Source: Thalassospira australica (lineage in GTDB: Bacteria > Pseudomonadota > Alphaproteobacteria > Rhodospirillales > Thalassospiraceae). Taken from it: a stretch of DNA of 64,000 nucleotides. Below are positions 58,726 through 64,000 of the stretch, piece by piece. The translations under genes were made by a program, and so were the position numbers. The DNA lies in contig NZ_JRJE01000009.1 of assembly GCF_000763295.1 (NCBI RefSeq), positions 186,001 to 250,000 on the forward strand, in the 5' to 3' direction. Every line of letters begins with the position of its first letter. Position 1 is the first letter of the stretch. The notes under the pieces are model-generated. The model was not told the DNA's origin, did no database searches, and worked only from the letters and a program-made list of their open reading frames with translations.

Positions 58726-59778
58726 TCAGACAGGTGCCTGACTATCCGATGATTGCTGCCAAAGGTTCACACCTGCATCGCCAGCGTATTTGTCGATCTC
58801 AGCCAATTCTTCTGCACTGAACTCAAGATTATTAAGTGCATCCAGGCTGTTATCGAGCTGCTGAACATGGCGCGCACCAATCAGTGCCGACGTGACCTCC
58901 GGTCGGCGCAGAACCCAGGCAATCGCCATCTGCGCCAATGTCTGCCCACGGCGCTTGGCTATTTCATTAAGCGCGCGGACACGATTAAGGTTCTCTTCTG
59001 TCAGCATGCCCGGCTGGAACGACCCTTCCAGCGCCGCACGGGATTCTTCCGGGACACCGTTCAGATACTTGTTGGTCAAAAGCCCCTGCGCCAACGGCGA
59101 GAAGGCAATACAGCCCATGCCAAGTTCTGACAGGGTATCAAGCAAACCTTCCTCAACCCAGCGATTGACCATCGAGTAGGACGGTTGATGGATCACGCAT
59201 GGGGTACCCAAATCCTTGAGGATCGCGTGTGCCTGGCGGGTCATTTCCGGGGAATAGGACGAAATCCCGACATAAAGCGCCTTGCCCGATCGGACGATCT
59301 GATCGAGTGCCCCCATGGTTTCCGCAAGCGGGGTGTTCGGGTCCACCCGATGGGAATAGAAGATATCAACGTAATCCAGTCCCATCCGCTGCAAGCTTTG
59401 ATCCAGGCTGGAAATCAGGTATTTGCGTGATCCCCACTCGCCAAACGGTCCGGGCCACATGCGATAGCCCGCCTTGGTCGAGATCACCAGCTCATCCCGA
59501 TGACGTTTCAGGTCCTGCGCCAACACCTTGCCAAAGTTTTCTTCAGCCGATCCCGGAGGCGGGCCATAGTTATTGGCAAGGTCAAAGTGAAACACACCCC
59601 GGTCAAATGCCCGGCGGATCATGGCACGTTGCGTTTCATAAACGTCGACGCCGCCAAAGTTCTGCCAGAGGCCAAGGGTGATTTTAGGCAGGATCAAACC
59701 GCTTTTACCACAGCGATTATAGGTTTCGTCGTCATAGCGGTTGGGGTTTGCCATCCACTGCGTTTCGACTTCAGCCAT
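58726..59778 (-). CDS. yghZ: Aldo-keto reductase, L-glyceraldehyde 3-phosphate reductase type (YghZ)
   Basis: The 350-residue NADPH-dependent reductase has a TIM-barrel fold. The catalytic set is Asp/Tyr in FDLANNYGPPPGSAEENFG, Lys in VISTKAGYRMWPGP, and His in YSHRVDPNTPLAETMGAL. The GPPPGSAE and KAGYRMWPGPFGEWGS stretches are characteristic of the YghZ/Gpr group, which detoxifies L-glyceraldehyde 3-phosphate and methylglyoxal. AGGAGG precedes the ATG. Confidence 0.9.
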   Translation of the reverse strand: MAEVETQWMANPNRYDDETYNRCGKSGLILPKITLGLWQNFGGVDVYETQRAMIRRAFDRGVFHFDLANNYGPPPGSAEENFGKVLAQDLKRHRDELVISTKAGYRMWPGPFGEWGSRKYLISSLDQSLQRMGLDYVDIFYSHRVDPNTPLAETMGALDQIVRSGKALYVGISSYSPEMTRQAHAILKDLGTPCVIHQPSYSMVNRWVEEGLLDTLSELGMGCIAFSPLAQGLLTNKYLNGVPEESRAALEGSFQPGMLTEENLNRVRALNEIAKRRGQTLAQMAIAWVLRRPEVTSALIGARHVQQLDNSLDALNNLEFSAEELAEIDKYAGDAGVNLWQQSSDSQAPV

Positions 59779-59880
59779 GTCTTCCTCCTGTTATCATTGG
59801 TGGTTTTCCACCTTTATTGAATCGATCCAATGCGCCCTTATTACGGCATTAAACCGCACTTGTCAGTTCACAATGAAGCA

Positions 59881-59911
59881 AAAAGCCGCTCCAACATTCG
59901 AAGCGGCTTTT
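59881..59911 (-). terminator. Rho-independent terminator of the aminopeptidase P gene
   Basis: A 10-bp stem, AAAAGCCGCT / AGCGGCTTTT, with an 11-nt loop is followed by TTTTTGCTT on the minus strand, 32 nt past the stop codon. Confidence 0.88.
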
Positions 59912-59942
59912 AAATTTCACATGATGGAAATCACCAGCAAAA

Positions 59943-61967
59943 TTAGATTGTTTTCTTTTTGATCGGCGCTGTAGCCTTTTGCAACCATGCAAGATGGTCA
60001 TCATCCAGATCATCAGCATACATCGCATAAACCTGCGCATGGTAATCATTGAGCCACTGCAATTCATCGGTGCCCAGAAGTTCCGGATCAATCAATTTGC
60101 GTTCAATCGGCGAAAACGTCAGGGTCTCAAACCCAAGCATCTTGCGGTCTGCGCCAATTGGCGCGTCGACCTCTGTCACCGCGATCAGGTTTTCAATCCG
60201 AATGCCATATTCGCCTTCTTTATAGAAGCCTGGTTCATTTGACAGAACCATACCCGGCTTAAGCACAATCTTGTTTGGAGCCTTGGAAATACGTTGCGGG
60301 CCCTCGTGCACACCAAGATAACTACCAACGCCATGACCTGTACCATGATCAAAATCCAGACCAGCTTCCCAAAGCGGCATACGCGCCAGTGTATCAAGCT
60401 GCTGGCCCGTGGTCCCGACTGGGAAAATGGCACGCGCAAGCGCAATATGGCCCTTTAGAACACGGGTAAATCGATCTCGGTGTTCCTGACTTGGTTCGCC
60501 GATAACGGTGGTTCGGGTGATATCGGTTGTTCCATCAAGGTACTGCCCGCCGGAATCAATCAAAAAGATTTCACCCGGTGTCAGGTTACGGTTGCTTTCA
60601 GGCGTATTTCGGTAATGACACAATGCACCATTCGGACCACTGCCCGGAATGGTTTCAAAGCTTGAATCGCGAAACAGTGGGTCTTCTTTACGCAGTGAAA
60701 GCAGTTTGTCTGCGGCAGTACGCTCATCGATACTGCCATCGGCTGCGGCTTCATCAAGCCATTTGAAATAGCGAATGATCTTTTCGCCGTCACGCCTATG
60801 GGCTTTACGCGATCCTTCAAGCTCCACCGCGTTCTTGCATGCCTTGGGCAAGGCGACCGGATCACGTCCGACCCGAACAGTTGCACCCGCCTTGGCAAGC
60901 TGCATACGCAACCAGTCACCGGCCGTCGCCTCATCAAGGCGGACCGACTGATTTCCCATTGCGCGCAGTGCATCGGCCAACTCACCTGACGCACGCAGGG
61001 TCGCTTCACCGGACAACCATTCAATGGTTTCCCCGGCAAGTTTTCGGGCATCCATAAACAATGCGACGGATGCATCGCCATGGACAATCGCGTATCCAAG
61101 CGCAAGCGGCGTTTGAGGCACATCCGCCCCGCGAATATTCAACAGCCAAGCGATGCTGTCAGGCGCCGAGAGGATGGTACTGTCACATGAAATGCGCGAC
61201 AGGATTTCAGCAACCTCGGTACGTTTTTCGAAACTGGATTTGCCTGCGTATTCCATTGGATGCGGCCTGACCGGCCCCAAGGGCAGATGGGGTTGGGCAT
61301 GCCACAGGGCATCAATCGGATTGGTATCAATGGCAATCAATTCCGCCCCCACAGCGTCGCAAGCCGAACGCAGATGGGTTGCCTGTTGCACCGTATGAAG
61401 CCATGGGTCATAGGCAAACTTCTGACCAGCTTTCAGGTTATCGTGTAACCAGCCAACAACCGGCTCCTCGATCAAATGGCGATACTCAAAAATATCGCGG
61501 TCCACCTGCTGGCGCACCTGAATGGTGTATCGGCCATCAACAAAGATCGCAGCAGCATCTGCCAGAACCACAGCCGCACCGGCAGACCCGGTAAAACCGG
61601 TCAGCCATGCAAGGCGTTCAGCACGGGCAGGCACATTTTCGCCCTGATGTTCATCGGCGCGTGGCACAATAAAGCCATCAACCCCTTTTGAGGCCAGATA
61701 CTTTCGCAGAGCCTTGACCCGTGTAGCGGCATCAAAGTCATCTTTGGCCATTTTAAACAGGCCTTTGCGTTCATCGCGCAACGCAAAAAGCATAGCCTTT
61801 AGGTCATCCCCCAAGGGGCTCCCGACCAGATCAAGCCAGTCTGTACGCACATCTCCGTCCGCTGCGGCCAAAACACCATCAATCAGATCGACAACGGCAT
61901 TGGTATCCTTGCTGACATTGTCACGCTCAAGCAATGTTGCGAGTTGGGCATCACCGGAAATGGCCAT
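59943..61967 (-). CDS. Aminopeptidase P family metallopeptidase with N-terminal extension
   Basis: The 674-residue protein cleaves the N-terminal residue next to proline. Residues from about 73 on match aminopeptidase P: a creatinase N-terminal domain (RVKALRKYLASKGVDGFIVPRADEHQ) and a pita-bread catalytic domain with metal ligands in LIDSGGQYLDGTTDITRT, FDHGTGHGVGSYLGVHEGP and LSNEPGFYKEGEYGIRIENL. The first 72 residues are an acidic helical extension not seen in the family. ATG 61967 has GAGG 6 nt upstream; a start at residue 73 is possible but has a worse site. Confidence 0.92.
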   Translation of the reverse strand: MAISGDAQLATLLERDNVSKDTNAVVDLIDGVLAAADGDVRTDWLDLVGSPLGDDLKAMLFALRDERKGLFKMAKDDFDAATRVKALRKYLASKGVDGFIVPRADEHQGENVPARAERLAWLTGFTGSAGAAVVLADAAAIFVDGRYTIQVRQQVDRDIFEYRHLIEEPVVGWLHDNLKAGQKFAYDPWLHTVQQATHLRSACDAVGAELIAIDTNPIDALWHAQPHLPLGPVRPHPMEYAGKSSFEKRTEVAEILSRISCDSTILSAPDSIAWLLNIRGADVPQTPLALGYAIVHGDASVALFMDARKLAGETIEWLSGEATLRASGELADALRAMGNQSVRLDEATAGDWLRMQLAKAGATVRVGRDPVALPKACKNAVELEGSRKAHRRDGEKIIRYFKWLDEAAADGSIDERTAADKLLSLRKEDPLFRDSSFETIPGSGPNGALCHYRNTPESNRNLTPGEIFLIDSGGQYLDGTTDITRTTVIGEPSQEHRDRFTRVLKGHIALARAIFPVGTTGQQLDTLARMPLWEAGLDFDHGTGHGVGSYLGVHEGPQRISKAPNKIVLKPGMVLSNEPGFYKEGEYGIRIENLIAVTEVDAPIGADRKMLGFETLTFSPIERKLIDPELLGTDELQWLNDYHAQVYAMYADDLDDDHLAWLQKATAPIKKKTI

Positions 61968-62217
61968 AGACTTCCTCGTTTTGTATGTGGGGCAGATAGC
62001 ACTATGTAAGGGTTTATGCTGATCGGGCGCAAGCGACAAAGACATTTTGCATATTTTATAAAATTATCGCCCTAATATGTGAAAAGACACCTGTATGCGT
62101 CGTGGGTATGAATGCCCTGCAAGCTTCGCAATACACATTAGTGAATGATTAACCTATGACACTCCTGTGACAAAAAGATGGCCCGTCGGGACGTCAATTT
62201 GCTGGAGACTAAGAACG

Positions 62218-62409
62218 GTGATCCGTTTTCCTATTACTGCCTTGAGTGTCATTCAATCGCGTCGTCGTCAGACGGCCTATGACGGCCTCGAGCGCCTGAC
62301 CTTAGGTCAAAAAGCTGCGCTCGGTCTTGATATAGGTCCTGCCCAACTGGCAGACGATGCGGCCAACCGGGCTGCAACCGGTTCGGACGATACCAAGAAC
62401 AAGGAATAA
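62218..62409 (+). CDS. Small hypothetical protein (63 aa)
   Basis: GTG 62218 has GGAG 11 nt upstream and opens a 63-residue acidic-tailed peptide with QTAYDGLERLTLGQKAALGLDIG. This helical stretch has a faint resemblance to short DUF1127-like proteins, which I cannot confirm. It is followed by a hairpin-rich 3' region ending in a strong terminator. Confidence 0.45.
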   Translation: MIRFPITALSVIQSRRRQTAYDGLERLTLGQKAALGLDIGPAQLADDAANRAATGSDDTKNKE

Positions 62410-62541
62410 CAGATCAGTCCCGCCCGATCTGGTCGTATGCCAAATGACGAAGCGCAGGATCACGGTTCATGATCCTTGCGGCATTTTTGTCTTTTCCCTC
62501 TGAAACGGCCCTGCTTCTCCACAGCAGGGCCGTTTCTTTTT
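62410..62541 (+). ncRNA. Hairpin-rich 3' region, possible small RNA
   Basis: Three stems follow each other: CAGATC / GATCTG (62410-62431), AGGATCA / TGATCCT (62456-62476, extendable with one bulge) and the terminator at 62503. The layout is that of a 3'-UTR-derived small RNA, but no promoter is identified. Confidence 0.3.
62503..62541 (+). terminator. Strong Rho-independent terminator
   Basis: A perfect 12-bp stem, AAACGGCCCTGC / GCAGGGCCGTTT, with a 9-nt loop is followed by CTTTTTG. It ends the transcript of the small ORF at 62218. Confidence 0.92.
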
Positions 62542-62616
62542 GACCCTCACCAATCTTCCAAGCAATAGTATGTAGGATCAGGGCCCCAAAATAACAAATC
62601 ATGGCTTGGAGTGGGT

Positions 62617-63354
62617 ATGGCCAAAACAGTTCTTATTACCGGTGGATCACGCGGCATCGGCCGTGCGACGGCTGTATTATTTGCCAGCAAAGGCTGGAAT
62701 GTTGCGTTTAGCTATTTTGGCAATCAGAAAAGTGCCGATGAAACCTGCGCCAAGTGTGAACGTGCCGGTTACACTGGAAATGTTCTTGCCCGTAAATGCG
62801 ATGTCCGCGACGAATTGAGCGTAATCGACCTGTTTACTGCCGCACGCGAACGGTTTGGATCAATCGAGGGCGTGGTAAACAATGCCGGAATTGTTGCCCC
62901 GCAAAGCTCGATCGCCGAAATGGATGTCGAACGCATGAAAACCGTGTTTGATACCAACATTCTGGGGGCCTATCTGGTCGCCCGTGAAGCGGCGAGAACC
63001 CTTCATTCCGGGACTGCCATCGTGAATGTATCCTCCATGGCAGCAAAGCTTGGCGCACCGGGTGAATATATTGATTATGCCGGATCAAAAGGAGCAATTG
63101 ATGCCCTTACCATCGGACTAGCCAAAGAACTTGGCCCAATGGGCATTCGCGTCAATGCCATACGCCCGGGTATCATCGAAACAGACATTCACGCCAGCGG
63201 CGGTCATCCGGATCGCGCAGCCGAGCTTGGCCCAACCTGCCCGCTTGGCCGTTCCGGTGATCCAGAAGAAGTCGCCCACAGCATCTTCTGGCTGATTTCG
63301 CCCGACGCGTCTTATGTCACGGGCAGTATCATGGATGTTTCCGGCGGCCGTTAG
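62617..63354 (+). CDS. SDR family NAD(P)-dependent oxidoreductase
   Basis: The 245-residue classical short-chain dehydrogenase has the cofactor motif TGGSRGIGRATA near residue 8, NNAG, the catalytic Ser in VNVSSMAAK, and YAGSK with catalytic Tyr and Lys. The end MDVSGGR is typical. The Arg after the Gly motif suggests NADP. Substrate unknown. ATG 62617 has GGAG 9 nt upstream of its last base; GTG 62611 is an in-frame alternative. Confidence 0.9.
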   Translation: MAKTVLITGGSRGIGRATAVLFASKGWNVAFSYFGNQKSADETCAKCERAGYTGNVLARKCDVRDELSVIDLFTAARERFGSIEGVVNNAGIVAPQSSIAEMDVERMKTVFDTNILGAYLVAREAARTLHSGTAIVNVSSMAAKLGAPGEYIDYAGSKGAIDALTIGLAKELGPMGIRVNAIRPGIIETDIHASGGHPDRAAELGPTCPLGRSGDPEEVAHSIFWLISPDASYVTGSIMDVSGGR

Positions 63355-63410
63355 CGCGCTTCAAGCCAATCACTCAGGATTTTGGCGCGTCGAAAACAGG
63401 CGCCACGCAT

Positions 63411-63450
63411 AAAAAACGGCTGCCCTGCAATTCAATGCACGGCAGCCGTT
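63411..63450 (-). terminator. Rho-independent terminator of prmA
   Basis: A perfect 10-bp stem, AACGGCTGCC / GGCAGCCGTT, with a 16-nt loop is followed by TTTT on the minus strand, 25 nt past the prmA stop. Confidence 0.88.
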
Positions 63451-63474
63451 GGTAAATTTTGACACAGAAGATCT

Positions 63475-64000
63475 TTAGCCAACCAGCAACGTGGTCCAAT
63501 CTTCAACCTTGAAGCGCTTGATCAGCGACAAGCCAACTTCGCGGTAGGCCGACAGAACAAACTGTTCTTGATGGGACAACAGCCCCGACAGGATGACCAC
63601 TCCATCCTCGGACAATGTGTTGGTCAGGTCATGCGCCATGGCACGTAACGGACGCGCGAGAATATTGGCACAGACAATGTCGTAATATCCGCCGTCGCGA
63701 ATACGGGTATCGTGAAAACCGTTCGAATGAATGGCCGTAATCAGATCACCAACCTTGTTGGTTTTGGCGTTTTCACGAGCGACACGGACAGACGCCGGAT
63801 CAATATCAGCCATCATCACAGGACTGCGCCAGGTTTTGGCACACGCCATGCCAAGAATGCCTGACCCACAGCCCATATCCAATGCGTTACGGCGCGGGCC
63901 TTGCTTTGCAACCCAGTCAATGGCGGCAAGGCAGCCCTTGGTGGTTTGATGTTCCCCGGAGCCAAACGCCAAACCAGCATCAACCTGAAGCCCGGTTTTC
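63475..64000 (-). CDS. prmA: Ribosomal protein L11 methyltransferase (partial, 5' end outside window)
   Basis: The C-terminal 174 residues of PrmA are present; the N-terminus lies beyond the right edge. LQVDAGLAFGSGEHQTTKGCL is the family signature. DMGCGSGILGMACAK is the SAM site, DIVCANILARPL the NxxA-type catalytic block, and GLLSHQEQ is near the end. PrmA trimethylates L11 at several lysines and the N-terminus. It converges with the SDR gene. Confidence 0.95.
   Translation of the reverse strand, partial: KTGLQVDAGLAFGSGEHQTTKGCLAAIDWVAKQGPRRNALDMGCGSGILGMACAKTWRSPVMMADIDPASVRVARENAKTNKVGDLITAIHSNGFHDTRIRDGGYYDIVCANILARPLRAMAHDLTNTLSEDGVVILSGLLSHQEQFVLSAYREVGLSLIKRFKVEDWTTLLVG

Noticed and set aside
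62414-62602. 62-codon minus-strand frame ending in a DUF1127-like looking tail
   Set aside because: It runs through the strong terminator stem at 62503 and lacks a ribosome site; resemblance is too slight.

Overview
The window is a chromosomal segment of a Gram-negative alphaproteobacterium. It carries a complete division and cell wall (dcw) cluster in the usual order, from mraZ to ftsZ and on to lpxC, followed by bamD, recN and ligA. It also has a class A RNase P RNA, a TRAP transporter with a hydantoinase/oxoprolinase, and two large chemoreceptors. Moderate GC content and marine-style TRAP and chemotaxis genes suggest a free-living Rhodospirillales-type bacterium such as Thalassospira. The genus is an inference from style, not a proof.

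Left part (1-14.9 kb). The 5' half of a minus-strand FAD-linked oxidase runs off the left edge. It is followed by an AIM24-family protein, a GAF-GGDEF diguanylate cyclase, a GNAT acetyltransferase, a palindrome-rich spacer, a YjhX-family toxin-like gene that can only start at TTG, and an unrecognised protein. A minus-strand FMN-dependent glutamate synthase-like protein and a VOC protein come next, with a stranded second copy of the synthase C-terminus beyond them. Then comes a minus-strand group of four: TRAP binding protein, small permease, large permease and a 1213-residue HyuA-HyuB fusion (5-oxoprolinase type). A MarR-like regulator sits upstream. A 13-bp palindrome overlaps the predicted promoter of the TRAP group and recurs upstream of the regulator.

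Middle part (15-28 kb). Two tandem paralogous chemoreceptors with HBM-like sensors lie next to the TRAP system. They are followed by a DjlA-like co-chaperone, an ABC-F protein (Uup), a DMT exporter, a zinc amidase, rnpB with a well-placed promoter, a PPOX-fold protein, an isochorismatase-like hydrolase, CorA and an exported EF-hand protein. The EF-hand gene is divergent from the dcw cluster.

Dcw cluster (28.3-48.9 kb). Five CCCAT repeats with exact 10-bp spacing, a MraZ operator, precede mraZ. Then follow rsmH, ftsL, ftsI, murE, murF, mraY, murD, ftsW, murG, murC, murB, ddl, ftsQ, ftsA, ftsZ and lpxC, with many 4-nt ATGA overlaps. MurE to MurD, MurG, MurC, MurB and Ddl build lipid II. FtsI, FtsW, FtsL, FtsQ, FtsA and FtsZ form the septal machine. 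The clear terminators come after ftsZ and after lpxC.

Right part (49-64 kb). Here lie bamD, recN, ligA, a small NTF2-like protein, a degenerate EAL protein, a secreted thermonuclease, a divergent LysR/DMT pair, an aldo-keto reductase, an aminopeptidase P with an N-terminal extension, a small ORF followed by three hairpins, an SDR, and the 3' part of prmA, cut by the right edge. I see no tRNA, rRNA, CRISPR array, insertion sequence or prophage.
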